This document shows, piece by piece, positions 24,737 through 34,785 of a stretch of 64,000 nt of DNA (the first letter of the stretch is position 1; each line of letters starts with the position of its first letter). Made by a program: the position numbers and the translations under genes. The stretch covers positions 15,008,884-15,072,883 of the forward strand of contig CM023537.1 of the NCBI GenBank assembly GCA_013350335.1, in the 5' to 3' direction. The stretch is from Chimonanthus salicifolius (Eukaryota > Streptophyta > Magnoliopsida > Laurales > Calycanthaceae). The notes under the pieces were generated by a model. It saw only the letters and a program-made list of their open reading frames with translations. It was not told the origin of the DNA and searched no databases.

Positions 24737-25245
24737 GTTTGTTATGAAATATGGGACCCTTTCGTGTTGCTTTCACTAAATATGAGACCATAGAGTAGCT
24801 TATCCCTAAACATGGGACATTTGAGTGGTTTCTCACTAAATATGGGACCTTAGAGTGGATTGTCGCTAAACATGGGACCTTTGAGTGGTCAGTCAACAAG
24901 TATGGGACCTTAGAAATCAGATGGCCTAGTTAAAGAAGAGTTTTTCCCATTAGTTTGGTTGTTTACTCTAGCATTCTTTGACAAACTTCCTCACTAATGG
25001 TTAAAACTCTTCTTTAACTAGACCATCTGATTTCTAAGGTCCCATACTTGTTGACTGACCACTCAAAGGTCCCATGTTTAGCGATAATCCACTCAAAGGT
25101 CCCATATTTAGTGACAAACCACCACTCAAATGTGCCATGTTTACGACAATCCATTAAACCCATATTTAGTGTCAAACCACTCAAGGGTTCTATATTTAGT
25201 GACAGACTATTCAATGTTCCCATATTTACTGACAGACAAAGGGTC
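24737..25245. repeat. Mirror-image 30-bp minisatellite between the two MULE genes
   Basis: Left arm units run CTAAATATGGGACCTTAGAG + TGGATTGTCG (30 bp), with about five diverged copies from 24737 to 24925. From about 25004 the same units appear in reverse complement (GGTCCCATATTTAGTGAC + AAACCACTCAAA). The central arms, roughly 24873-24946 and 25003-25080, are nearly perfect complements around a spacer of about 60 bp. The whole would fold into a long hairpin as RNA. Frames across it (repeated VPCL, VPYL) are not genes. Confidence 0.85.
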
Positions 25246-25455
25246 CCATGTTCATTCACTTGTTTACAAACAAACTATTCACCATGTTCATTCAAATAGA
25301 CGAAATAGTTCATAAAAAGAAATTATTCACTATGTTCATTCGAGATTGACAAAATATGTCATAAAAAGAAAACATTCACTATATTCACTCAAAATTTACA
25401 ACATTTACATATGAATATCAAAATTTGAAAATTACAAAAATTTCAAATATAATGG

Positions 25456-27175
25456 TTATTCGGAGGCAGGAGCTGGGACAGCTATAGAAGCAGGGGCAGA
25501 TGTATAAGCTGGGGTAGATGCAGTATTAGGAAGTGGTGGTGCCGATGAAGGAGGTGCTGATGCAGATGAATGAGGTGCTGGTGTAGTACCAAGAGACTTA
25601 GGTCGGTCCAATGGACGACGCCCAGTCTCACTCTGCATGGGGCCAGTTGAACGCACCTGACGAGGCTGAATAGGGCCAGACGGAAGAGGCTGAATGGGGC
25701 TAGACGGAAGAGGCTGAACAGGGCCAGTCGGACGAGGCTAAGTGTTGTCAGCTGGGCGAGCCTCACTTGTGTCAGTGGACGAAGTGGCAATCCCCCATGA
25801 TCGACTTATCATCTTCTCACCTAATAAACACTGACATTCTCGGATGACGATTCACGTCCAAGATGTGTTCTTATTCCTTGATTTTGTAATAAAAGAGTAG
25901 AGTTTCTCATTACATTTATCACTTGATTCTCCAAAGTATTCAGCCTTCTCATCCTCCTTTCCATCTTAGCCAATTTATCGTCAATCATTCCTTCAGGCCT
26001 TCGAATTAGTCTTCCTTCCATTTCAGCCAATTTTTCATCAACCATTCCTTCAAGCCTTCCCATCAGCCTTCCTTCAATCTCAGCAAATTTCACATTAATT
26101 TTTTCATTCAGTTTTTCTATGCTGTCAAGAATTAGCATAGTACTGACTCCTTTATCATGTGCCTCTGCCCTCCCAATATCATGTACCTCTGCCCCCTGAA
26201 CTTTAGGTGCCTCAGTCTCTCCAACTTTAGGTCTGTCATCCTTCTCCTCAAGTGCCTCAACCTCAATAGGAGCATGTTCTACTTTGGGAACCTAACGTGT
26301 ATTGTCAAGTTTGAATCCCATCTTGTCCAAAGTAGATGCATAGAATATACTGGTTTTCTTCAAAACTATTTTCTCTTCGGGGAGGAGGGTGATTTCTTTT
26401 TGTCGAAACAAGTAAGACATAAATAAATCATATGGAAGGCTACATTTTCTAATCTTACGAAAAACAACCATGTGTTTTATGATGATGATAGAGATATCAA
26501 CTTGCCATTCAAAATGCACCATATGAGGAAACTATTAAAATACGGCACCTGATTACTAACACCTTTTTTAGGTAAAATATTCTTCCTAATAATATAATAT
26601 ACAATTCGGGCTTTTAGGGTTAACTTCATCAGCGCGGGCTTATCTCCTTTCGTACTATCATTCCGCCCACACATTTGGGTCATGGCTTCAGATGGAACGA
26701 ATCCAACAACAACGGTGGGCTATGAATTTGATTCATACTTCGAAATCGTGGCACTAGGAAATTGAAACATTCTGTCTAGTACCGAAGTTGAAATCTCAAT
26801 TTCTGTCCTCCTAACTTTGGATTTTATTGAATGTCTCGCCCGGTCTTCCGACATATTTGCATAAAATTCCTTCACCAATTTTGGATAAAAATCATCTTTT
26901 ATTCCCAAAAATTCTACCCATCCAAGTCTCTCAATATATTCATGGATTCTTAATTCAAATGCTGGAAAAAAGCGAAGGTCAATGATCATACCATAAATCA
27001 TCGGCCGAGTGTACAAATCCTCTCGATAGAATGTGGCTGCATCCAAAGAGTTGAAGTGGTTCGGGTCGAAGGTCTCCGTCTTCGTAGGTGTCTCCGTCAA
27101 TCTCGCTCTCTTCCCTCTCGATGAAGCCAACACCTTGCTCTTTCTCCCTCTCGATGTAGACCCTTTGGATGCCAT
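25456..27175 (-). pseudogene. Second MULE gene: Transposase_32-like domain, coiled coil and proline-rich tail, disrupted
   Basis: From ATG 27175 (minus): a basic N-terminus (SRGRKSKVLASSRGKRAR), then a region recalling the 'putative plant transposon protein' family, Pfam Transposase_32 (FYPKLVKEFYANM, then KSKVRRTEIEISTSVLDRMF). A stop follows near 26720. Then LTLKARIVYYIIRKNILPKK and WCILNGK and, after a frameshift, IIIKHMVVFRKIRK and LPYDLFMSYLF. A TAG at 26292 interrupts the frame, which continues into a coiled-coil segment of repeated EGRLxxRxEGMxDxKLAxME (26138-25821). A Pro/Ser-rich tail with QPLPSSPIQPLPSGPIQP lies in a third frame. The family name is from memory; its biochemical role is unknown. 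The pattern of decay resembles that of the facing transposase. Confidence 0.75.
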
Positions 27176-27419
27176 GTGGAAGGAGAGCTGTAAAGGAGAA
27201 TCGATTGGAGAAGAAGAAATCGGAGAAGACGAAGAGAAAGGGTATCCGGAGAGGGCAAAATCGATCTGTTGGAAGAGGGGAGAGGGAAGATCGATCGATT
27301 TTGAGAATTGTGCGGTCGATTTGGTGAAAAGGAAAGGGTCGATCGATCGATTGGAGAAGAAGAAGAGAAAGGATCTTCGGTTTTGAGGGTTTCAATTACA
27401 GGGAAAGAGGAAAAAATCG

Positions 27420-27829
27420 AACGGTTTTATATATAAGTTTGCGATCGATCGTACGATTTCTATGATCGTGCGTCGATTTTGTCCTAAACAAACAATCGAT
27501 CGATCAATCACATAGAATCGTGCTATCGATCTTGATAGGAGAGGTCGACTGTCAAACTGTAGACATCTCAGTTAAAATCGATCCCACGATTCTATTTGAT
27601 CGTGCGATCGATCTTTGAATGGGTTACAATCGATCGATCGATTCGAAAATGAACTAGTCTGATCTATCGATCGATCGATCTTATACGCCTTAGATAGATC
27701 CATCGAAGCGAAAGTACGTTGCAAAATCGATCGGTCGATTTCGAGCGGAAGGGCAGAATTGTAATTTCCACTCAAAATCTGAAAATCAGTGTTTGCTGAC
27801 AGAATTCCGCGGTGTCTAAATGCCGAGCC
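27420..27829. repeat. Right MULE terminal inverted repeat
   Basis: Reverse complement of the left repeat. It ends AATGCCGAGCC and has one copy of the unit that is duplicated on the left, with several GATCGATC palindromes. Confidence 0.85.
27426..27436 (-). promoter_or_regulatory. Candidate TATA box for the second MULE gene
   Basis: On the minus strand TTATATATAAAA lies about 250 bp upstream of the ATG at 27175, at the inner edge of the right terminal repeat, where MULE promoters usually lie. Confidence 0.45.
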
Positions 27830-27855
27830 GGTTGGATTTATTAGATGGGTTCAAG

Positions 27856-27994
27856 CAGGGGTGCAAATATCGGCCGAGATTCGGCCGATACATCGATATC
27901 TCAGCCGATATCGACCGTTTAAAAAAAAAAAAGAGGAAAGAGAAAAATATTGGTCGACATATCGTATCGGCCGCTACCGAATTTTGCACCCCTG
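27856..27994. mobile_element. 139-bp hAT-type MITE, ATCGGCCGATA family
   Basis: Ends CAGGGGTGCAAA and TTTGCACCCCTG are perfect inverted repeats. They are flanked by GGTTCAAG (27848-27855) and GGTTCAAA (27995-28002), an 8-bp duplication with one change. The interior has repeated CGGCCGATA/TATCGGCCG motifs. Confidence 0.85.
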
Positions 27995-28020
27995 GGTTCA
28001 AACGTGTAATTTTAAAAACA

Positions 28021-28627
28021 ATATAGGCATACACGCTTAAAGAAAAAATGATTAAAGTTTTATGAAAAATAGATGGGATTATCACGAACGAATTGATTTT
28101 TTGGATTGCATAACATTAAATATTATTAGTGTCTCATCGCCCAAGCCTGGGTTAGGAGAGACTCTGAGAGATGATTTTTGGAGATTTACAGATGATTTAG
28201 TATGATCTATATCTTTAGATGAGAGTATCATAGTTAGGGGTGACCTATAAATCTTCAAAAGTCATCTCTTATGGTCTTTCCTAACCTGTTGGGGCGATAG
28301 ACACTAATAATATTTAGTGTTTTGCAATCCAAAATCAATTCGATCATGATAATCCCATCCAAGGGTCGAAAAAACGATAATGGTCGATATTTTTCCCTCT
28401 CATTAATTTTTTTTTTTTTACAAAAACATTCGATATCAGCCGATATGATGCGGCTGAGATATCGGCCGATACGAATCATATTGCCCGATATGATACGGCT
28501 TCAAAACCGTATCATATCGACCGATACAATACGTATCGGCCGGCATTCGGACCCCTGATCCCATCTATTTTTCATAAAACTTCAACCATTTTTTATTTAA
28601 GCGTACCTTTAACCACTCTGCCTATAT
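28021..28627. mobile_element. Foldback MITE containing another MITE
   Basis: Left-arm landmarks AAAGTTTTATGAAAAATAGA, TGGGATTATCA, GGATTGCA and ATATTATTAGTGTCT recur in complement in the right arm. They are interrupted there by the 198-bp hAT-type MITE at 28360-28557. The loop is near 28225. The outer target duplication is unclear, so the ends are accurate only to about 10 bp. Confidence 0.7.
28360..28557. mobile_element. 198-bp hAT-type MITE, ATCGGCCGATA family
   Basis: Ends CAAGGGTCGAAA and TTCGGACCCCTG, flanked by the perfect 8-bp duplication ATCCCATC at 28352-28359 and 28558-28565. The interior has many TATCGGCCGATA-like motifs. It inserted into the right arm of the surrounding foldback element. 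Confidence 0.88.
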
Positions 28628-29760
28628 ATAAAATAAAAATGCACTAAGGTGTTGGAGATCCGTATAATGATTCAAAGGGAAATTTCCATCAACTTGTCTG
28701 AGTCAGATTCGAATGATAATTCAATCCCAATGGAAGATTTGGCAATTAATCCGATAATAATATTTAAATAATTTGTTTGAATAATTTATGGTTAAAAACG
28801 TTTAAGTACATCTCATGTGTTAGAAGAATTCTTTAAGAAAATAGTAATGATGAATATAAAACCACACGTAAAGGGCATAGATTTGGAGAAAAAATGACAG
28901 AGAAATTAATTCTCAGTTTTAGTTGTCTATGATTTAGTAATGGCTAATACATTGTTTCAAAAGAAATAAAATCATCTTATTACTTTTAAAAGCAAATAGT
29001 TAAGTCTCAAATAGATTTCTTTATACTTAGACATGGAGAAAACCGCATATGTTCGTTTACTCTTAATTAGAGAACATAGAAGCATACTCGGCCACGTTTG
29101 GATGGGAGCTAAATATTGGGGAATGTGTAGATCGTGAGATCAATTACCCCCATTACCCCTGTTACCCCCATCGAAACGCACATCGTGAGATCAATTTCAC
29201 ATTAGTTAGAAATGGGGAATGTGTAGATCCTTAACCCAATATTTGGGCATTTTGGTTGCTTGGTTAAGTGAGAAAATTATTGACTTCTTCCCTACCAAAG
29301 TAGACATGAGATTGAGGCAAATAGCTTTCTAACAAGTTAAATGCGATAACAAACAATGTCTATTAGAAAAAGAAAAAAAAAAAAGGAAAATGACTTAAGA
29401 CAATAAAAGAGTTTACGCAAGGAAAGCTATGGCTAAAGAACAAAAGTGGCTGATGCAAAAAGTTTTGAATCAGGGGTAAAAAGACTGTTTCGTCGATATG
29501 GGAGGCCGTTATGTTTTCATTGATAAATACATATGTATCGATAATTACAGGGTGATACACTTTCGTCCGTCACTCGTTTATCGTCAGGACCTTGACTGAT
29601 ATATATTGGCCATGGAAAATTTAATATCATTTTTAAATATACCAACATTGTGAAATGTGTTTTTATTGAATCAATCAGACGGTGAAACACTTTCAATAAT
29701 GTACAAATATCAGCTCATATGCAAGCATATTATATCGGTTGTTTGCATTATACCTATGCG
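28628..29760. other. Gene-free spacer
   Basis: AT-rich DNA with a near-duplicated 'cattaccccTgttaccccc' stretch at about 29143-29170. No gene or clear transposon end was seen. Confidence 0.4.
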
Positions 29761-30039
29761 TATTATTGGAGATACGCCCCGTGATCCTAGCAGATCCGGT
29801 CTTCTCTCCATTCAATCCCCTGATTATTCTCACCAATAATCAAGGGATAGACAGCAGTGTTTTAGTAATCAGTAATTGTATTTAGTGTGTATTCCATATG
29901 GAGAAATACTCCAATTGTATTCTATATATACAGGTTTGATATGAATGAAATGATAAGGGGAAAATGCCTTAATATGGTATCAGAGCTTTAAGTTTTGTCT
30001 ATCCTGGTTGTGCCAATCTTCTCTCCCTCTGAGATATCC

Positions 30040-30433
30040 CGACGAGAAACAACAAACTGTCGCTCGCTCCAGTACTGAAGTTGAATACAGGGCAATTGTT
30101 TTTGCCTCTACTGAACTTACTTGGTTACTTTCGCTTCTTGGGGAGTTACATGTTTCTCTCGCTAGTTCTCCTACTCTTTGGTGTGATAATATTGGTGCCA
30201 CTTATCTCACCGCCAACCCAGTTTTTCATACCCGCACGAAGCATGTTGAAATCGATTTTCATTTTGTTCGTGATATGGTTGCCTGCAAATGGTTGGTAGT
30301 TAAAATTATCTCCACCAAAGATCAGTTGGCTGACATTTTTACAAAGGGTTTGTCTTCCTCTCGGTTTGTGCTTCTCCGTGACAAGCTCAACCTGATCAAT
30401 GGTGAGTTGTGCTTGAGGGGGGTGTTGGCTTAA
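30040..30433 (+). pseudogene. Copia pol C-terminus (RNase H) remnant
   Basis: The frame reads QQTVARSSTEVEYRAIVFAS, LWCDNIGATYL, NPVFHTRTKHVEIDFHFVRD and STKDQLADIFTKGLSSSRF, the standard C-terminal RNase H block of Copia polyproteins. The upstream part is deleted and the sequence is fused to the 5' untranslated leader. Its open frame (about 30008-30433) is intact but too short to act on its own. Confidence 0.85.
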
Positions 30434-32298
30434 AAGTTAAATCTGCCTCCTCTGAATTAGACTGATTTGTCAATTCTGTGACTATGTCCGACTGAGTCAT
30501 GAGTTGTCAATTTGTGTGACTTGTCGTGACCTTATTTGAGTGTCAAGACCGTGCCTCTGGAAGACCTATATATTCAAATAAAGTTTGAAGCTCCAGAAGA
30601 CACGTGCCAAGAAGGTGTTGCACCGAAATTGGAAGAACTTCATGAATGTCAACCAACACAGGTATTTAGACCTTAGGAATGACTTAAGAAGATCTAAAAT
30701 TACCATTGGGGTAAACCTTACAATCCATAACTTAGAATTTGGTTAGACTAATTTCGATTTCTTAGGTTAGGTGAATTTTACTATATTTTGGGCAAGTTTT
30801 TTCTTCTATCAAATGTTCCCAAGTATTAGTAAAATTTTAATTATTTGATGGAGCACTAAAAGAGCTTTTCAAAAAGTCCAATAACACCCAATTTGGAAAT
30901 GTATAACTCAAGTTATAAGCATTCAATGAAAAGGTACAGAAAAGATCAAAATAGTTTTGACATATACCTTCACTTTGAGAGATTATTTGAGGTATCAAAT
31001 AGACCTCAAATTGGACCAAATTTTGTGAGTAGATAGATCTCTCAGTGATCTTTCCAACAAGCCCAAGAACTCCTAAAACCGAGTTCGGGAACCCAAGTTA
31101 TGGTCATTTTAGTAGAAATGTACAAAACTGTCGAGTTTCAGTCTGCTGAATCTATGTTTCAGTCGACTGAAAATGTTTCAGTCAACTGAATCTTTATTTC
31201 AGTCGGCTGAATTATACCCAGATGTTTCAACGGTCATTTCTGGGCATCTCAGTCAACTGAATCTTCAGTTCAGTCGATTGAAATCACAACGAGAAGTTTT
31301 TAACGGTTCTATTATTTTGATTTCGACTTCCAACGGTCATATCTTTAAGAGCGATTTAAATGTATGACCTTTGGGCATTCCAAAGGTTAATTCTTGATGA
31401 GCAAAACCCTTTCTAACATTCTCCAAGACTCCCAATCATTTCAAGAGCACTAAATCTCTATAGTTAGATTACCAAAGTTCTTGAACTCAATCTCACTCAC
31501 ACTCAAAGCTCTCATAGGCAAATCTTGAGCATCTTAGACTCACTCTTGAGTGTGTATTTGAGAGAACCTTTAGGGATAAATTGTATTTATGGGTAAACCT
31601 TCTACCATCTCTAAATCTCTTCTCCTACATCTTGGTTGGGCATCATTGGAGCATCTACACTTCATCATCAAAGAAGCCAAGAAAAGGAGAGGATCTTCAA
31701 GAACGTGTCAAAGCCACTTAAAGCATCAAAAGGCAAACGATCTTGGTATTTTTCTAAAAATCAAATTCTTTCTATCATTTTGTAATTTGTATAGGGTTGG
31801 TGTAACCCTTGTAAGGAGAGAAGGGTGTCTTCTCTCTTGAGTGTTATCAGTCCGATCTTCACCCGTGAAGAAGATCATGCACTGTATAGGTTCTATCTCT
31901 ACCCGTTAAAGAGATCAAGGTTGTAATAGGTTTCTTCTCCACCATTGATGGAGAAGTTAATAGAATCCTCAAGTGGTGTACTTGAGGCGTGGATGTAGGC
32001 AAGACTGCCGAACCACGTAAAAATCCTTATGTCAAGATTTTCCATCTCTTCACACCTCCTCACCTTACTTTGTGCATTTGTGTTTATTTCTTATATATCT
32101 AGTACATTTGTTTGGTGAAATTGTGTTTCTTGAGATTTAACTTTACATTCATTATTTATTATAAATCTCAATATCTTGGAAGATCAATTGGATTAATTAG
32201 TAAAGACCCAGTTTTAATTGACCAAAGTTCGAAAGAAATTTAAAATTCCGTAATTGTCCTATTCACCCCTCCTCTAGGACAATCTAGCTTGACCAACA
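30423..32298 (+). mobile_element. Solo LTR of a second Copia element (SIRE/Tork-like)
   Basis: Begins TGTTGGCTTAAAAG and ends CTTGACCAACA, with TGTTGG/CCAACA as inverted ends. The flanks GGGGG (30418-30422) and GGGGC (32299-32303) are a 4 of 5 target duplication. Near the 3' end it has CACCCCTCCTCTAGGAC, which I recall from LTR ends of several plant Copia lineages. It inserted at the polypurine tract/3' LTR junction of the host Copia element. No coding sequence. Confidence 0.75.
31134..31290. repeat. Repeated TTTCAGTCGACTGAA palindromes in the Copia LTR
   Basis: About six copies of TTCAGTC(G/A)(A/G)CTGAA spaced irregularly. Each is a near-perfect palindrome, in the region where LTR enhancers tend to lie. 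An enhancer function is inferred only. Confidence 0.7.
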
Positions 32299-32639
32299 GG
32301 GGCTATTAGAGATACGTCCCGCGATCTTAGCAGATCCGATCTTCTCTCCATTCAATCTCCTGATTATCCTCACCGATAATCAAGGGATAGACATCATTGT
32401 TTTAATAATCGGTGATTGTATTTAGTATGTATTCCATATGAAGAAATACTCCAATTGTACTCCATATATACAACTTTGATATGAATGAAATGATAAGGGG
32501 AAAATTCTTTGATATGTATACCGCTTCAATACTGGTATTTATTTGACCTATATGTTGATGGGTATCAACTGAGGTGGGCTAATATAATTATTTCTAATTT
32601 CTTTTGAATAAATTGAAAAGAAAAATGAATTGATACATT

Positions 32640-32875
32640 ATCACATCAACACACATTGGCTGATAAATCAAGCGATCCAATGCTTTGAGAGAGAGTTTGT
32701 AGAGAGAATTTGGAAAGGGATTTGTATTTGTACCCTTTGATTTAGTGGAACTACTTCGTTTGTTGTCTGTGGATGTAGGTCTTTGGCTGAATCACGTTAA
32801 AATCGTATTGTTTTCTTTGTGTGACTGTTATTTGTTTTTTGGCTTCCACTGTTGATTGAGGATTCAATCCCAACA
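32640..32875 (+). mobile_element. Copia LTR 3' fragment
   Basis: Has the layout of a Copia LTR end: GTGGATGTAGGTC, then CTGAATCACGTTAAAATC, a T-rich stretch and the end ATCCCAACA. The start and any partner LTR are missing. Confidence 0.45.
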
Positions 32876-33224
32876 AGTTTGTGCTGAGTTTAGATGGGAC
32901 ACAATCCAATAAACTCAGGTGTAGTAAAAAAAATTATATTCTCCTTTTTAAATTAATAGTGGGTGCTTATGTTATTCACATCATATAATTGCCATCACTT
33001 TTTCAAAATAACTTTTTGAGTATTTTATCATTTTTTTATATGGAATAGAGTATTGACTACACATAAATTTATTAAAGTTATTACCTATATATAAATATAA
33101 AATAATTCCAATCCATTGTCCACTAATGGTCCATGACATGAGCCAAAAATAAAATACAATAATGTCTCGCATCCAACATCTACAATAAACAATAACTGCA
33201 TAAAGTTAGTGCAATTTGTTATTT

Positions 33225-33405
33225 AATAAAAAATGGTTGGAGTGATGGCCAAAAATCCGTCTTAAGAAATAGGAGTCTTGAATTCGATTCTCACTCCAAC
33301 TTAAAACACCACTCTCGATGTGTGGATAAGGAGGTTTACACATGCTCCGAGAATTAATCTGATGCTTCAAGAGATCTGAACACCTTAATCATGAAAAAAA
33401 ATTGT
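33225..33405 (+). mobile_element. Au-like SINE copy with A-tail
   Basis: tRNA-like head with a degenerate box B (TTCGATTCTCACTCC), body with CGATGTGTGGATAAG and TTTACACATGCTCC, then GAATTAATCTGATGCTTC, GAACACCTTAATCATG and an A-tail. This is the clearest copy of the family in the window. Confidence 0.75.
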
Positions 33406-34176
33406 TACGACGACTAAACAAACATAATTAGAATATGAATTGGAGCATGTGGATCTCATAACTGTCCCCACACGTCTAAGATGAGAAGAATGTATACATA
33501 TTCCAAAGACAAGTTTAATAGATTTGGTGGTCCGAAGGAAAGATATTGGTGGTACTAGGATTCTTTGCTCAACCAAGAAATCTTCAATATCGATGGGTGT
33601 TGAATGAGTTCATTTCCTGAAGACTTGACTTTAGAATCTTATCTTGGGTTACTTGGAAGGAGAAACAATACTGAAATCACCAATGCCTTTGAATTTGATG
33701 ATAATATATATATACATAAGTGGTGGGTATGGGCAAGAAACAAATTTGGCATCTGTCTATTGAATGTTTGATTGATCATCTGTGGCATTTTTAGTGATAA
33801 TTTGACATTTCAATCAAATGGCACTTCTTGGCTACCTTGGAAAGATTCTCTTCATCTCAGGGCTTATTGTCCTCATCAGAAGTTTCGTCAGCTATCTGTG
33901 GAGTTTTACCACCAATGTGGAAATGGATGGCTGGGATGAGACTGGTAAAGCAGGCATGGACTCTATCTATCCCTTGCAAAACTCATCTTCTCATATTTTT
34001 TTTACTGGATTGTTATCTTCTTGATTGCTTGAATGCGTTCGATTCTTGAGTGTTGTAACTTTTATCTCATTCATCACATTGGGGAAATCATCCTATGTTG
34101 TCATCCTGATTGTAAGGATGACAACAAATATTTGGGATATGTGGGACCCGCTTAATAAAAATTTAAATTACTCATC

Positions 34177-34180
<4 letters not shown>

Positions 34181-34210
<30 letters not shown>
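34181..34210. repeat. (AT)n microsatellite
   Basis: Fifteen AT units. Confidence 0.97.
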
Positions 34211-34214
<4 letters not shown>

Positions 34215-34434
34215 TAGATTTCATTAAACTATTGGACTCACTGTTAGATTATGGATGCAACAAGAGAGTAGTGATAAATTTATGGATTTTTCGATGGAGG
34301 GGCATTTCATTTTATTCATCCAATGGTGAGTCTAATTGTATCATAAAATCTAAAATCTTGATTAAGTCATATTCATGTCATCTTCGCACATATCACCGAT
34401 CCCTACATATATAAATTACAACTTGCTAATAGAT

Positions 34435-34785
34435 CTGGCAATGAGTCAAATCAAATCGGTTTCAATGGGTTTGGGTCAATAATATTCAACCTATCACTTA
34501 CTTGTTTATTAAATGAGTTAGTCTATTCGAACATTTTCATTTAAATTGCTCAAGTAAGTTCAGATAATGGGGTCATTTCCATTTAAGTAGACTTGATAAT
34601 GGGTTGTCGGATCGAGTCAATTTCGAGTTCGAGTCAATAACTCTCAATCCATTTTTTACTTATTTATTAAATAAGCTAGTCAATTCAAATTTATTTTGAG
34701 TTCGATTGCAAAACTATAAATCCATACTATATTTAAAATACTCGGGGTTCAATTCAAATAATCGAATCGGATTACATTTTGCTAG
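34435..34785. mobile_element. Possible hAT-like MITE
   Basis: Starts CTGGCAATGAGTC and ends CATTTTGCTAG, with internally repeated GGGTTTGGGTCAATAA and GAGTTCGAGTCAATAA type phrases. The flanks give no matching duplication. Confidence 0.4.

Larger units (their letters stand above)
21508..27829. mobile_element. Mutator-like element (MULE) with two convergent decayed genes
   Basis: The 6.3 kb element is bounded by long terminal inverted repeats starting GGCTCGGCATTTAGACAC on both sides. Inside, in order: left repeat, FAR1/MULE transposase pseudogene (+), mirror-image minisatellite, Transposase_32-like pseudogene (-), right repeat. Convergent transcription of two genes between long repeats mirrors maize MuDR, but the second gene is unrelated to anything I recall of mudrB. 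Several stops and frameshifts in both genes make it non-autonomous now. The expected 8-9 bp target duplication is unresolved: TTGGAT occurs on both flanks but is offset by 2 bp. Confidence 0.88.
29761..32514 (+). mobile_element. Internally deleted Copia retrotransposon (LTRs, PBS, RNase H end), interrupted by a solo LTR
   Basis: The 5' LTR at 29761-29974 and 3' LTR at about 32303-32514 match closely (CAGATCC, TCTTCTCTCCATTCAATC, AATCAAGGGATAGACA, GAAATACTCCAATTGTA, TGATATGAATGAAATGATAA). The primer-binding site TGGTATCAGAGC, complementary to the tRNA-iMet end, follows the 5' LTR at 29975-29986. Only the last part of pol and a polypurine tract (30415-30422) remain. Gag, protease, integrase and reverse transcriptase are gone. 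The target duplication was not resolved. Confidence 0.85.

Noticed and set aside
24737..25245. Regular repeats with spacers suggesting a CRISPR-like array
   Set aside because: The units are contiguous, diverged and inverted about a centre, in a plant genome within a MULE. This is a minisatellite, not a CRISPR.
33818..34024. Hydrophobic 68-codon frame starting MALLGYLGKILFISG
   Set aside because: It faintly recalls HR-like lesion-inducing protein N-termini, but the rest does not fit and no further exons were found.
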